The translations under genes were made by a program, and so were the position numbers. A stretch of 64,000 nt of DNA from Ramlibacter rhizophilus (lineage in GTDB: Bacteria; Pseudomonadota; Gammaproteobacteria; Burkholderiales; Burkholderiaceae_C), in NCBI RefSeq assembly GCF_004681965.1, contig NZ_SMLL01000010.1, forward strand, positions 21,396 to 85,395, in the 5' to 3' direction. The notes beneath the pieces were generated by a model. That model did not search any database. It worked only from the letters and a program-made list of their open reading frames with translations, and had not been told where the DNA came from. How positions within the stretch are numbered: position 1 is the stretch's first letter; each line of letters opens with the position of its first letter. Shown piece after piece: positions 16,401 to 25,884 of the stretch.

Positions 16401-17036
16401 CTAGTCGGTGCTGGCGCCCGGCTGCCGCCACAGCGCGAGCAACTGGCTTCGCATCTGCTCGAACTGTTGTTGCAGGCGCTGGTGCTCCTGCTGCTGGCTG
16501 GCCAGGAAACGCTGCTGCGCGCCCAGTTGCCGCTCGTTCTCCTCCAGGGCGTACTGCAGGCTGCCGGGGACGCGCGCGCGCTCGCCGGCTTTTGCATTCG
16601 CCTCGGCCTCCAGGCGGCGCCGGTCGGCGGCGAGGGCGGCGATCCGCTCACGGGCGCTCGCGATGATGCCGTCGACGCGGGCGAGCGTGGCGAGGCGTTC
16701 CTGGTCCAGTGATTCCGGGTTGGGAAAGCGCACCAGCAGGGCCCGCTGGCGCTGGCGCTCGTCGGCCTGGCGCTGGCGTTCCTCCGCTTCGGCCCGGGCC
16801 TTGGCTTCCAGGGCGGCACGTTCCGGCGCCGTGTAGGACGGCGGCAGCCGGCGCTTGACCGTGCCGTTCGGGGACAGCACGCGCTGCTCGCGGTCGATGC
16901 ATTCGAGGATCGGCCGGTCCGAGGTCAGGGTGCGGCCCTGCGCGTCCACGCAGCTGAAGATCTGCTGCGCCCCGGCGGTGTTCGCGGCGCCCAGGACGGC
17001 AGCGGTGATGAGGGCGGCGGAGGTTGGGGAGCGCAT
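16401..17036 (-). CDS. Secreted DUF4124-type coiled-coil protein
   Basis: This 211-residue protein has a signal peptide (about residues 1-23, ending near AGA). A short DUF4124-like domain follows (IFSCVDAQGRTLTSDRPILEC, about 25-60), in which the paired cysteines may form a disulfide. The remainder is an Ala/Glu/Arg/Gln-rich coiled coil to the C-terminus. Periplasmic location is inferred, and the function of the family is unknown. It is convergent with gatB and 13 bases downstream of pyrE, possibly in one transcript with it. Confidence 0.75.
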   Translation of the reverse strand: MRSPTSAALITAAVLGAANTAGAQQIFSCVDAQGRTLTSDRPILECIDREQRVLSPNGTVKRRLPPSYTAPERAALEAKARAEAEERQRQADERQRQRALLVRFPNPESLDQERLATLARVDGIIASARERIAALAADRRRLEAEANAKAGERARVPGSLQYALEENERQLGAQQRFLASQQQEHQRLQQQFEQMRSQLLALWRQPGASTD

Positions 17037-17049
17037 GCTTCGTGGCAGG

Positions 17050-17733
17050 TCAGTCGATGACGCCGTACCGTTCGCGGTAGGCCAGCACCGCGGCGTGGTG
17101 CGTGCCCAGCGCGTCGGCGGCCTGGCGCTGCAGATAGTCCAGCAGGTCGGCCAGCCTGGCAATCGCACAGACCTGCAGCCCCAGCCGGTCGCGGACGTAT
17201 TGCACGGCGCTGTGGTCCACGTCGCGGCCGTCCTCGGTCGCCTTCTCCTGGCGGTCCAGCGCGATGGCCATGGCGTGGGGCGTCGCGCCGGCCGATTGGA
17301 TGAGGGCGATGGACTCGCGTGCCGCCGTGCCCGCCGACATGACGTCGTCCACGATCAGCACCCGCCCGCGCAGGGGCGCGCCCACCAGCGTGCCGCCTTC
17401 GCCGTGGTCCTTGGCTTCCTTGCGGTTGTAGGCGAAGGGCACGTTGCGCCCCAGGCGCGCGAGCTCGATCGCCACGGCCGCGGCCAGCGGGATGCCCTTG
17501 TAGGCGGGGCCGAACAGCATGTCGAACTCGACGCCCGAAGCCACGATGCGGCGTGCATAGAATTGCGCCAGCCGGCCGAGCTTGGCGCCGTCGTCGAAGA
17601 GCCCGGCGTTGAAGAAATAGGGCGAATCGCGGCCCGCCTTGGTGCGGAACTGCCCGAAGCGCAGTACGCCGGCCTCCACCGCAAACTGCACGAACTCCTG
17701 CGCCAGCGCGTCCTGGCCCTCACCTGCCGCCAT
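17050..17733 (-). CDS. pyrE: Orotate phosphoribosyltransferase
   Basis: It converts orotate and PRPP to orotidine monophosphate in pyrimidine synthesis. The protein is 227 residues. It has the substrate loop region FRTKAGRDSPYFFNAGLF near residue 28, GPAYKGIPLA at about 74 and the PRPP-binding motif VLIVDDVMSAGTA at about 127. The ATG at 17733 is chosen because AAGGAATC precedes it and it gives the usual N-terminus. It is divergent from xth; the two start codons overlap within one CATG. Confidence 0.95.
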   Translation of the reverse strand: MAAGEGQDALAQEFVQFAVEAGVLRFGQFRTKAGRDSPYFFNAGLFDDGAKLGRLAQFYARRIVASGVEFDMLFGPAYKGIPLAAAVAIELARLGRNVPFAYNRKEAKDHGEGGTLVGAPLRGRVLIVDDVMSAGTAARESIALIQSAGATPHAMAIALDRQEKATEDGRDVDHSAVQYVRDRLGLQVCAIARLADLLDYLQRQAADALGTHHAAVLAYRERYGVID

Positions 17734-18538
17734 GGGAAAAGATTCCTTGTTCACGCTCACCAGCCTCAACCTGAACGGCATCCGTTCGGCCACGAGCAAA
17801 GGGCTGGAGGCCTGGCTGGCCAAGAGCCGGCCCGATTGTATTTGCGTGCAGGAGGTCAAGGCCCAGGCCTGCGACCTGGAAGGCCGCTTCGAGGAGCTGG
17901 CGGGCTTGCGCGGGCACTTCCACTGCGCCGAGAAGAAGGGCTATTCGGGTGTCGGCATCTACAGCCGCCGCGAGCCCAGCGACGTGGTCGTCGGCTGGGA
18001 CGGCGGCGAGTTCGACGCCGAGGGTCGCTATGTGGAATTGCGCTTCGACACGCCGGCACGCCGCCTGTCGATCATCAGCGCCTACTTCCCCTCCGGCTCC
18101 TCGGGCGAGGAGCGGCAACAGGCCAAGTTCCGCTTCCTCGCCGGCTTCGAGCCGCACCTGGCGCGCCTGAAGTCACAGCGCGAGTTCATCCTCTGCGGCG
18201 ACATCAACATCGCCCACCGGAAGGAAGACCTGAAGAACTGGCGCGGCAACCAGAAGAACAGCGGCTTCCTGCCCGAGGAGCGCGATTGGATGTCCAGGCT
18301 GCTGTCGGATACCGGCCTCGTGGACGTGTACCGGCGCCTGCAGCCGGACACCACCGAGGCCTGCTACACGTGGTGGAGCAACCGCGGCCAGGCCTATGCC
18401 AAGAACGTGGGCTGGCGGCTGGACTACCACCTTGCCACGCCGGCCCTCGGCGCGCTGGCGCGTGCCGAGGCCATCTACAAGGCGGAAAGGTTCTCCGACC
18501 ACGCGCCGATCACCATCGGCTACGAGCTCACCCTCTGA
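17732..18538 (+). CDS. xth: Exodeoxyribonuclease III (AP endonuclease)
   Basis: This 268-residue enzyme of the exonuclease III/endonuclease-exonuclease-phosphatase superfamily repairs abasic sites. Visible active-site blocks are LNLNGIRSA (Asn), CVQEVKA (metal-binding Glu), GVGIYSR, GDINIAHRKEDLKNW (Asp/Asn), RLDYHL and SDHAPI (catalytic His). The start ATG at 17732 has no obvious Shine-Dalgarno and overlaps the pyrE start on the other strand. The stop is 19 bases into the 3' end of the convergent downstream gene. Confidence 0.95.
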   Translation: MGKDSLFTLTSLNLNGIRSATSKGLEAWLAKSRPDCICVQEVKAQACDLEGRFEELAGLRGHFHCAEKKGYSGVGIYSRREPSDVVVGWDGGEFDAEGRYVELRFDTPARRLSIISAYFPSGSSGEERQQAKFRFLAGFEPHLARLKSQREFILCGDINIAHRKEDLKNWRGNQKNSGFLPEERDWMSRLLSDTGLVDVYRRLQPDTTEACYTWWSNRGQAYAKNVGWRLDYHLATPALGALARAEAIYKAERFSDHAPITIGYELTL

Positions 18539-19260
18539 AGCTGGATGGCGGTGTTCGGCACGGACGCACGCGTTTCGAGCGCGTGGTCGGAATCGTCCAG
18601 GGCCAGTTCCGCGATCGAGCCGAGCTTGTCCTTGTACGCGCTGACCTGGGGCGCCGTGAACTTCCCCTGGCTGGCTTCGCCCAAGGCATCGAAGCGCCGC
18701 TTGAAGGCCAGCGTGACATTGATCCGCTCGGCCAGCGAAAGCCGCGGCGGCGCCAGGCGAGCGAGTTCGAGCAGGGCCAGGGCGCATTCGTCCCAGGGAT
18801 AGCCGCAGGTCTCGCCCAGGCGGACGATCTGCGCACCCAGCGTCTCCACGGCCTCGCGGGTCGCCGGCGGCAGCGCCCCCAGGCCCAGTCCTGCCGCGGC
18901 CGACAGCACGTGCAGCGGCTGCAGCCGGTCGGGGTGGCGGCGCTGCAAGGCCGTGAGCTGGTCGATGGAGGCGGCCACGGCTGCGGCGTCGCGCGGACGT
19001 TGGTTCGCGAGGGTTACGAGATGGTAGACCTGGTCCACGGGTGAGGCCGTTGCGACCGGGGACACGCTTGTGCGCTTGGAATTCGCTGCGCCTGCGGCTG
19101 CAATGGTCGCCGTGCGGCTGAACAAATGCTTGATGCTGGTCGATGACGCCGTGCCCTGGCCACAGGCCGTTCGGCGGGGCGGCGTGCCGGCCTTCTTTTC
19201 GGAAGGGAGGCAAGGGGCTAGACGTCGTGCGGCCGGAGCGGCCAAAGGGGAAAGCAACAT
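18520..19260 (-). CDS. Orphan hypothetical protein, start uncertain
   Basis: I do not recognise this protein. The reading frame codes for up to 246 residues. Only the part from about residue 75 (VDQVYHLVTLANQRP) onward looks like folded protein: predominantly helical, with ALQRRHPDRLQPLHVLSAAAG, LGETCGYPWDECALALLELA and INVTLAFKRRFDALGE. The first about 40 residues are encoded by GC-rich palindromic sequence resembling intergenic repeat DNA, so translation may start later at a TTG or GTG; none has a convincing ribosome binding site. It has no signal peptide or membrane segment. It overlaps the 3' end of xth by 19 bases. It could be a cytosolic protein or a secreted substrate; no function is assigned. 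Confidence 0.55.
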   Translation of the reverse strand: MLLSPLAAPAARRLAPCLPSEKKAGTPPRRTACGQGTASSTSIKHLFSRTATIAAAGAANSKRTSVSPVATASPVDQVYHLVTLANQRPRDAAAVAASIDQLTALQRRHPDRLQPLHVLSAAAGLGLGALPPATREAVETLGAQIVRLGETCGYPWDECALALLELARLAPPRLSLAERINVTLAFKRRFDALGEASQGKFTAPQVSAYKDKLGSIAELALDDSDHALETRASVPNTAIQLQRVSS

Positions 19261-19483
19261 CGGAGGGATCGCTTACGGATGAGCTGGAACGGACGCGCAG
19301 CGTAAGCACCTTCTGGCGACATTCCCTTCGCGTTCCTGAATGGCGCGAGTGGCCGGCCGTCGTTGCACTAATTCGGTGCTGATGGGGCATCTATGGTGCG
19401 CACCTGCACGGAAACGGATCGGGATGGCACCGGGTTAGGGCAAGATCGCGTGCTTTCGACCACGCCCCAGCAACCCACCAACG

Positions 19484-20827
19484 ATGAAATACGCCTCCAG
19501 CCACGACTTCCTGGCCCATGTCGCCGATCGCAACCCGGGCCAGCCGGAATTCCTGCAAGCCGTCTCCGAAGTCATCGACAGCCTCTGGCCCTTCATCGCC
19601 GAGCATCCGAAATACGCCGAGCACGGCCTGCTGGACCGGCTGATCGAGCCTGAGCGGGTCGTCATGTTCCGCGTGTCCTGGGTCAACGACCGGGGCGAGG
19701 TGGAGGTGAACCGCGGCTATCGCATCCAGCACAGCATGGCCATTGGCCCGTACAAGGGCGGCCTGCGCTTCCACCCCTCGGTCAATCTCTCCATCCTCAA
19801 GTTCCTGGCGTTCGAGCAGACCTTCAAGAACGCCTTGACCACGCTGCCCATGGGCGGCGGCAAGGGTGGCGCCGACTTCGACCCCAAGGGGCGCAGCCCC
19901 GGCGAGGTGATGCGCTTCTGCCAGGCTTTTGCAACGGAGCTGTTCCGCCACGTGGGCGCCGACACGGACGTGCCAGCCGGCGACATCGGCGTCGGCGGGC
20001 GCGAGGTCGGCTTCATCGCCGGCATGGTCAAGAAGCTCACCAACCGCGCCGACTGCGTCTTCACCGGCAAGGGCCTGTCCTTCGGGGGTTCCCTGATCCG
20101 GCCGGAGGCCACGGGCTACGGCACCGTCTATTTCGCCGAGGAGATGCTCAGGCAGAAGGGCATGAGTTTCGAGGGCCTGCGCGTGAGCGTCTCCGGCTCG
20201 GGCAATGTGGCGCAGTACGCGGTGGAAAAGGCCATGGCCCTGGGTGCCAGGGTGGTCACCGTGTCCGACTCCAGCGGCACGGTGGTCGACGAAGCGGGCT
20301 TCACGCCGGCCAAGCTGGCCGAGCTCATGGAGGTCAAGAACCACCTCTATGGCCGCGTGAGCGACTATGCGCAGCGCGCCGGCGTGGCGTTTCATGCGGA
20401 CCTGCGTCCCTGGAACGTTCCGGTGGACGTTGCGCTGCCCTGCGCCACCCAGAACGAGCTGGGCCAGGACGATGCGCGCACGCTCGTGAAGAATGGCGTG
20501 AAATGCGTGGCCGAGGGTGCCAACATGCCCTCCACCCTGGAGGCCGTGAAGGTGTTCGAGGAAGCCGGCGTGCTCTTCGCGCCGGGCAAGGCCAGCAACG
20601 CGGGCGGAGTCGCCACCTCGGGCCTGGAGATGAGCCAGAACGCGATGCGCCTGTCCTGGCCGCGGGAAGAGGTGGACGCGCGCCTGCACTCCATCATGCG
20701 CAGCATCCACGCGATGTGCGTGCGCCACGGCACGCGTGCCGACGGCAGCGTCAGCTACGTGGACGGCGCCAACGTGGCGGGCTTCGTGAAGGTGGCCGAC
20801 GCGATGCTGGCGCAGGGCGTGGTCTGA
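19484..20827 (+). CDS. gdhA: Glutamate dehydrogenase, NADP-type
   Basis: It reversibly aminates 2-oxoglutarate to glutamate. At 447 residues it matches the hexameric small-subunit (NADP-dependent) class. The family signature is KGGLRFHPSVNLSILKFLAF, with the catalytic Lys in PMGGGKGGADFDPKG (about residue 125) and the nucleotide-binding GSGNVAQYAVEKA at about 238. The ATG begins MKYASSHDFLAHV and has no clear Shine-Dalgarno. It stands alone, so it is probably monocistronic with a promoter in the 223-base gap upstream. Confidence 0.94.
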   Translation: MKYASSHDFLAHVADRNPGQPEFLQAVSEVIDSLWPFIAEHPKYAEHGLLDRLIEPERVVMFRVSWVNDRGEVEVNRGYRIQHSMAIGPYKGGLRFHPSVNLSILKFLAFEQTFKNALTTLPMGGGKGGADFDPKGRSPGEVMRFCQAFATELFRHVGADTDVPAGDIGVGGREVGFIAGMVKKLTNRADCVFTGKGLSFGGSLIRPEATGYGTVYFAEEMLRQKGMSFEGLRVSVSGSGNVAQYAVEKAMALGARVVTVSDSSGTVVDEAGFTPAKLAELMEVKNHLYGRVSDYAQRAGVAFHADLRPWNVPVDVALPCATQNELGQDDARTLVKNGVKCVAEGANMPSTLEAVKVFEEAGVLFAPGKASNAGGVATSGLEMSQNAMRLSWPREEVDARLHSIMRSIHAMCVRHGTRADGSVSYVDGANVAGFVKVADAMLAQGVV

Positions 20828-20852
20828 AGCCGCAGTGGGCGCCGCAAGGCGC

Positions 20853-22325
20853 TCAGTGACCGGGCGCCAGCTGCGCGAGCGGCTTGTCGTGCACGCCGAA
20901 GCGCGCGACCAGGCTTGCGCTCGCCTCGTTCAGCCCCAGCACCTGCACCTGTGCGCCCGAGCGGCGTAGCTTCAGCACCACCTTGTCCAGCGCCGCGACG
21001 GCGGTGATGTCCCACAGGTGCGCCCGGCTCACGTCGATGCTCACCACGTCCACCGGTTCGGAGAAGTCGAACGCGTTCGCGAAGCGTTCGGCACTCGCGA
21101 AGAACACCTGGCCGCTGACCTCGTAGTGACGGCTGGCGCCGGTGTCCAGCGCGCGCACCTGCAGCAGGCGGTCCACCTTGCCCGCGAAGAACACGCCCGA
21201 GAGCAGCACGCCCACGAGCACGCCCTGCGCGAGGTCGTGCGTGGCCACCGTCACGGCCACCGTGGCCAGCATCACCACGCTGGAGCTGCGCGGCGTCTGG
21301 CGCAGCCGGCGCACGGAGTTCCAGTCGAAGGTGCCGATGGAGACCATGATCATCACCGCCACCAGCGCGGCCATCGGGATGCGACTGACCCATTCCCCGA
21401 GGAAGACCACCATCACCAGCAGCACCACGCCGGCCGTCAGGGTGGACAGGCGCCCACGCCCGCCCGATTTCACGTTGATGACCGACTGGCCGATCATGGC
21501 GCAGCCGGCCATGCCGCCGATGAAGCCGGTGGCGAGGTTGGCCACGCCCTGGCCCACGCATTCGCGGTTCTTGTCGCTGCGGGTGTCGGTCATGTCGTCC
21601 ACGATGGTGGCGGTCATGAGCGACTCCAGCAGCCCGACCACGGTGAGCGTGAGCGAGTAGGGCAGGATGATCTGCAGCGTCTGCCAGGTCAGCGGCACGT
21701 CGGGCAGCAGGAAGACCGGCAGGCTGTCGGGCAGCGCACCCATGTCGCCCACGGTGCGGATGTCCAGGTCCAGGGCCAGGGCGACGCCGGTGAGCACCAC
21801 GATGGCCACCAGCGGCGAGGGCACCGCGCGTGTGATGCGGGGCAGGCCGTAGATGATGGCCAGGCCCGCGGCGGTCACGGCATAGACGTGCCAGGTGACG
21901 TTGGTCAGCTCGGGCAGCTGCGCGAGGAAAATGAGGATGGCCAGCGCGTTCACGAAGCCGGTGACCACTGAGCGCGAAACGAAGCGCATGAGGCGGCCGA
22001 GCTTCAGCCAGCCGGCCGCGATCTGCAGCACCCCCGTGAGCACGGTGGCTGCGAGCAGGTACTGCAGCCCGTGCTCCTTGACCAGCGAGGCCATCACCAG
22101 CGCCATGGCGCCGGTGGCCGCGGAGATCATGCCGGGGCGGCCGCCCGTGAAGGCGATGATCGTGGCGATGGAGAAGGACGCGTAGAGGCCGACGGCCGGG
22201 TCCACCCCCGCGATGATGGAAAAGGCGATGGCCTCGGGGATGAGCGCCAGGGCCACGACCAGGCCGGCGAGCAGGTCCTTGCGGCTATTGGAGAACCAGT
22301 CCTGCCGGATGTGTTGGAAGTGCAT
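20853..22325 (-). CDS. SulP-family anion permease with STAS domain
   Basis: This 490-residue inner-membrane transporter has an N-terminal region with about 10-12 membrane helices starting after [20 protein letters not shown], the SulP signature. A STAS domain at about residues 390-480 contains [21 protein letters not shown]. SulP members carry sulfate, bicarbonate or other anions by symport; the substrate cannot be read here. The ATG at 22325 gives the usual N-terminus; an in-frame TTG is 6 codons upstream. Neither has a clear ribosome binding site. Confidence 0.88.
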   Translation of the reverse strand: MHFQHIRQDWFSNSRKDLLAGLVVALALIPEAIAFSIIAGVDPAVGLYASFSIATIIAFTGGRPGMISAATGAMALVMASLVKEHGLQYLLAATVLTGVLQIAAGWLKLGRLMRFVSRSVVTGFVNALAILIFLAQLPELTNVTWHVYAVTAAGLAIIYGLPRITRAVPSPLVAIVVLTGVALALDLDIRTVGDMGALPDSLPVFLLPDVPLTWQTLQIILPYSLTLTVVGLLESLMTATIVDDMTDTRSDKNRECVGQGVANLATGFIGGMAGCAMIGQSVINVKSGGRGRLSTLTAGVVLLVMVVFLGEWVSRIPMAALVAVMIMVSIGTFDWNSVRRLRQTPRSSSVVMLATVAVTVATHDLAQGVLVGVLLSGVFFAGKVDRLLQVRALDTGASRHYEVSGQVFFASAERFANAFDFSEPVDVVSIDVSRAHLWDITAVAALDKVVLKLRRSGAQVQVLGLNEASASLVARFGVHDKPLAQLAPGH

Positions 22326-22441
22326 TGGAAAGAAGAAAAGCAAGGGTCAGGCCCACCGGGGGCGGCCTGGGGGAATCTGGAACGGGCGCCGCGGCGGCGC
22401 GGCGTTCTGTGGAAGAAGGGGAGGCAGCGGCGGACGGCCCC

Positions 22442-22531
22442 TCAGGGCGGCGTCACCGAGCAGAAGTACCCGCGCGGCAGGCCTGCGCCGCGGTAGGAGA
22501 GCGGGCGCCTGTCGACGCGGATGCGGGTCAT
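22442..22531 (-). CDS. Possible 29-residue small protein
   Basis: A short frame directly downstream of the Rep/UvrD gene reads [20 protein letters not shown] followed by nine more residues. Codons have G/C at the third position as in neighbouring genes, and the frame is open from an ATG 22 bases after the helicase stop. There is no clear ribosome binding site. Conservation would be needed to believe it. Confidence 0.2.
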   Translation of the reverse strand: MTRIRVDRRPLSYRGAGLPRGYFCSVTPP

Positions 22532-22552
22532 GGCGCGGTCTACGGACGTGCT

Positions 22553-24622
22553 TCAGACGCCGGCCGCCGCGGCCCCGTCCGCCTGCGCCTTGCGCGCCGC
22601 GAACTCCGCCCGCAGCGCCCTGAGCTTCTCGCGCGGGTCTTCCTTGACCGTGGCCTTGTCCAGGGCCATTTCGGCGATGAAGCGGCTCGGCACCCCCGCC
22701 ACGACTTCGCGGCCCTTCTTGCGCCGCTTGACCCAGCTCACGGCCAGCGAGCGCTGGGCGCGGGTGATGCCCACGTACATGAGGCGGCGTTCCTCCTGCA
22801 GCTTCTGCAGGATGCCTTCGTTGGCCTGGCCGGCCTTGCCGTTGTCGTCATCGAGCTTGAAGGGCAGAAGGCCCTCGTTGCAGCCGGCCAGCACCACGTG
22901 TGGCCACTCCAGGCCCTTGGAGGCGTGCAGGGTGGAGAGCGTGACCACGTTCTGGTCCTGCTCGCGCTCGCTGATGGTGGACAGCAGGGAGATGGTCTGC
23001 GCCACTTCCAGCAGCGTCTTCTTCTCGCTGGCGATGTTGGCGCCGGACGCGTCGTCGATCTCGCCGCCGCAGCGCTTGGCCATCCAGTCGCAGAACTCCA
23101 GCACGTTGGTCCAGCGCGAGGCGGCGAGCTTCTCGCTGTCCTCGCTGTCGTACAGGTGCTTCTCGTAGCCGATGTCCTTGAGCCAGTCGGTGATGAAGGC
23201 CCGGGCCGCCTCCGCGCCTTCGGTGTGGCGGGCGCGGTACTCCAGGTCGTTCACGTAGCGGCCGAACTCGTGCAGGCTGCCCACCGCGCGCGCGTTGAGC
23301 ACCGAGCCGAGGGACGAGGAGAAGAGCGACTCGAACAGGCTCAGCTTGTACTGGCTGGCGAAGGTGCCCAGGCTCGCCAGCGTCTGGTGGCCGATGCCGC
23401 GCTTGGGCGTGGTCACGGCGCGAAGGAAGGCGGGGTCGTCGTCGTTGTTGACCCACAGGCGCAGCCACGCGCACAGGTCGCGGATCTCGGCGCGGTCGAA
23501 GAAGCTCTGGCCGCCCGAGACCTTGTAGGGGATCTGTGCCTTGCGCAGCGCCTGCTCGAACACGCGCGCCTGGTGGTTGGCGCGATAGAGGACGGCGAAA
23601 TCCTTCCAGTCCTTGCCCGCGCCGGCGGCGCGGATGGACTGGAACCTCGCGACGGCGCGCTCGGCCTCGTGCTCCTCGTTGTCGCAGTCCACCACGCGCA
23701 CCGGCTCGCCCTCGCCCAGCTCGGAAAAGAGCGTCTTGGGAAAGAGCTTGGGATTGGGCTGGATGACGTTGTTGGCCGCGCGCAGGATGGCGCTGGTGGA
23801 GCGGTAGTTCTGCTCCAGCTTGATGACCTTGAGCTGCGGATAGTCCACCGGCAGCTTGCGCAGGTTGTCCAGCGTGGCGCCGCGCCAGCCGTAGATGGAC
23901 TGGTCGTCGTCGCCCACGGCCGTGAAGCGCCCGCGCTCTCCCACCATGAGCTTGAGCAGTTCGTACTGCGTGGCGTTGGTGTCCTGGTACTCGTCCACCA
24001 GCACGTGGCCCATGGCCTGCTGCCATTTCGCGCGCACGTCCTCGTGGTCCCGCAGCAGCTTGAGCGGCAGGCCGATCAGGTCGTCGAAGTCCACGCTATG
24101 GAAGGCGGCCAGGCGCTCCTCGTAGCGCGCCATGATGCGCGCGGTGACGCGCTCGTTGTCGTCCTTGGCCTGCGCCTCGGCCTGGGCGGCGTTCAGGCCC
24201 ATGTTCTTCCACAGGCTGATGGCCCACTGCCACTGGCGCGCCGTGGCCGCGTCGGTGGTGCCGCCGGCATCCTTGAGGATGGACACCACGTCGTCGCTGT
24301 CCAGGATGGAGAACTGGGGTTTGAGGCCCAGCGAGGCGCCGTCCTGGCGCAGCAGGCGAACGCCCAGGGCGTGGAAGGTGCAGATCACCACGTCCTTGGC
24401 CTCGCGCCCGATCAGGCCCTTGGCCCGCTCGCGCATTTCGCTGGCGGCCTTGTTGGTGAAGGTGATGGCGGCGATGCGCTTGGCCGCAAGGCCCGCCTGG
24501 ATGAGGCGCGCGATCTTGTGGGTGATGACGCGGGTCTTGCCGGAGCCGGCGCCGGCGAGCACCAGGCAGGGACCGTGCAGGTAGTTGACCGCTTCCTGCT
24601 GCGCGAGGTTCAGGCCTGACAT
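22553..24622 (-). CDS. ATP-dependent DNA helicase, Rep/UvrD family
   Basis: This 689-residue superfamily 1A 3'-5' helicase acts in replication restart or repair. Motif I is [14 protein letters not shown] (about residue 25), the Q-motif is in [12 protein letters not shown], motif II is VDEYQDTN (about 220) and motif III is [15 protein letters not shown] (about 245). QNYRST (motif IV) and [13 protein letters not shown] (motif V, about 560) follow. It looks closer to Rep than to UvrD by length and N-terminus. The ATG at 24622 gives the conserved start [13 protein letters not shown]; an in-frame ATG 17 codons earlier is possible. Confidence 0.93.
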   Translation of the reverse strand: MSGLNLAQQEAVNYLHGPCLVLAGAGSGKTRVITHKIARLIQAGLAAKRIAAITFTNKAASEMRERAKGLIGREAKDVVICTFHALGVRLLRQDGASLGLKPQFSILDSDDVVSILKDAGGTTDAATARQWQWAISLWKNMGLNAAQAEAQAKDDNERVTARIMARYEERLAAFHSVDFDDLIGLPLKLLRDHEDVRAKWQQAMGHVLVDEYQDTNATQYELLKLMVGERGRFTAVGDDDQSIYGWRGATLDNLRKLPVDYPQLKVIKLEQNYRSTSAILRAANNVIQPNPKLFPKTLFSELGEGEPVRVVDCDNEEHEAERAVARFQSIRAAGAGKDWKDFAVLYRANHQARVFEQALRKAQIPYKVSGGQSFFDRAEIRDLCAWLRLWVNNDDDPAFLRAVTTPKRGIGHQTLASLGTFASQYKLSLFESLFSSSLGSVLNARAVGSLHEFGRYVNDLEYRARHTEGAEAARAFITDWLKDIGYEKHLYDSEDSEKLAASRWTNVLEFCDWMAKRCGGEIDDASGANIASEKKTLLEVAQTISLLSTISEREQDQNVVTLSTLHASKGLEWPHVVLAGCNEGLLPFKLDDDNGKAGQANEGILQKLQEERRLMYVGITRAQRSLAVSWVKRRKKGREVVAGVPSRFIAEMALDKATVKEDPREKLRALRAEFAARKAQADGAAAAGV

Positions 24623-24717
24623 GGAGACGGAGCGGTTCGGCGCAAAGCGGCGAATCATAGCGACGCCTTTCCTCGCGCTGCGCAAGAGTCCCGCTGAGTT
24701 ACGCCGACAATACGGCG

Positions 24718-25683
24718 GTGCTTGACATCCTGCAGGTCACCTTCCCGTTCTTCGCGCTCGTCCTGTGCGGCTACGTGGCGGCCCGCCGCCGCATGCTGCC
24801 GCTGGAGGCCATCGGTGGCCTCAACGGCTTCGTGCTGTACTTCGCCCTGCCGGCCATGCTGTATCGCTTCGGCGCGGAAACGCCCATCGCGCGCCTTTTC
24901 GATCCGGCCGTGCTCGCCGTCTGGCTGCCCTGCGCCCTGCTGATGGTGGCCATCACGGTGCGTTTCAGCCGCGGACGCGGCCTCGTCTGGAACGACGCTG
25001 CCTTCGGCGCCCTGGTCGCCGCATTCCCCAACACCGGCTTCATGGGCGTGCCCCTGCTGATCGCGCTGCTCGGCGCGGCGGCCGCGGGCCCGACCATCGC
25101 CACGATCCTGATCGACATGGTCATCACCACCTCGGTGTGCGTGGCGCTGTCGCGCCTGGACGGTGCCGGCCAGCGCGGCGCCGCCGAGGCCGCGCGCAAG
25201 GCGCTCAAGGGCGTGGCGCTCAACCCGCTGCCCTGGGCCATCCTGCTGGGCGGCCTGTCTTCGGCGCTCGCGCTGCGGCCGGTGGCGCCCATCATGGGCA
25301 CGATCGAACTGCTGGCGGACGCGGCCTCGCCGGTGGCGCTGTTCACCATTGGTGCCGTACTGGCGCGTTCGCAGCTGCTCGCGGCCGAAGCCGAGCGGCA
25401 GGCGCCACAGGCGCGTGAATTCCTGCCGGTGGCGCTGGCCAAGCTCCTGCTGCATCCGCTGCTCGTGCTGGGCGTGGGCGCGCTCGCGCGCTGGCTGGGC
25501 CTGCCGCTGGATGCCTTCTCGCTCGGGGTGCTGGTGCTGGTGGCCGCCCTGCCCAGCGCCAGCAACGTGGCCATGCTGGCCGAGCGCTACGGCGCCGACA
25601 CCGGCCGGATCGCCCGCATCATCCTGCTGACCACGGCCGCGTCCTTCTTCTCCTTTTCAGCCGCCGTCGCCCTGATGAAGTAG
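24718..25683 (+). CDS. AEC-family transporter (auxin efflux carrier type)
   Basis: This 321-residue membrane protein has about ten hydrophobic segments in two halves. Typical AEC features are the opening ILQVTFPFFALVLCGYVAAR, GFVLYFALPAMLYRF and AFPNTGFMGVPLLIALLG. Members export or import organic acids (malonate, malate and others) or auxin-like compounds; the substrate is unknown here. The start is GTG at 24718, 95 bases from the divergent helicase start. Confidence 0.88.
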   Translation: MLDILQVTFPFFALVLCGYVAARRRMLPLEAIGGLNGFVLYFALPAMLYRFGAETPIARLFDPAVLAVWLPCALLMVAITVRFSRGRGLVWNDAAFGALVAAFPNTGFMGVPLLIALLGAAAAGPTIATILIDMVITTSVCVALSRLDGAGQRGAAEAARKALKGVALNPLPWAILLGGLSSALALRPVAPIMGTIELLADAASPVALFTIGAVLARSQLLAAEAERQAPQAREFLPVALAKLLLHPLLVLGVGALARWLGLPLDAFSLGVLVLVAALPSASNVAMLAERYGADTGRIARIILLTTAASFFSFSAAVALMK

Positions 25684-25707
25684 TGCGGGCTGCTGGCTCG
25701 AATTGCC

Positions 25708-25713
25708 TACAAT
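25708..25713 (+). promoter_or_regulatory. Candidate -10 element for infA
   Basis: The hexamer TACAAT lies about 170 bases upstream of the infA ATG and 25 bases after the AEC-transporter stop. No good -35 is seen at 16-18 bases. The leader that would follow is GC-rich, with a CCCTCC-type and matching GGAGGG-like segment that could fold. Confidence 0.35.
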
Positions 25714-25884
25714 CCCCGCTTCGAGCGAAGGTTTCGCGCTCCGGCCCTCCCTGGGCCGGCAGGGGGAGCCGCTGTGGTAGGGGCAAGGCCGGCGGCTCGT
25801 TCATCTCACATCGTTTGGAAGCCGTGCCCCGGGCGCAGCTTCGAGGCCCGGCGGCGGGACGCCGGGACGCAAGCAAAGGTTGTC

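Noticed and set aside
20837..20854. Terminator hairpin between gdhA and the SulP gene
   Set aside because: A 7-bp stem with a GCAA loop exists but overlaps the SulP stop and has no T tract on either side, so it was not listed.
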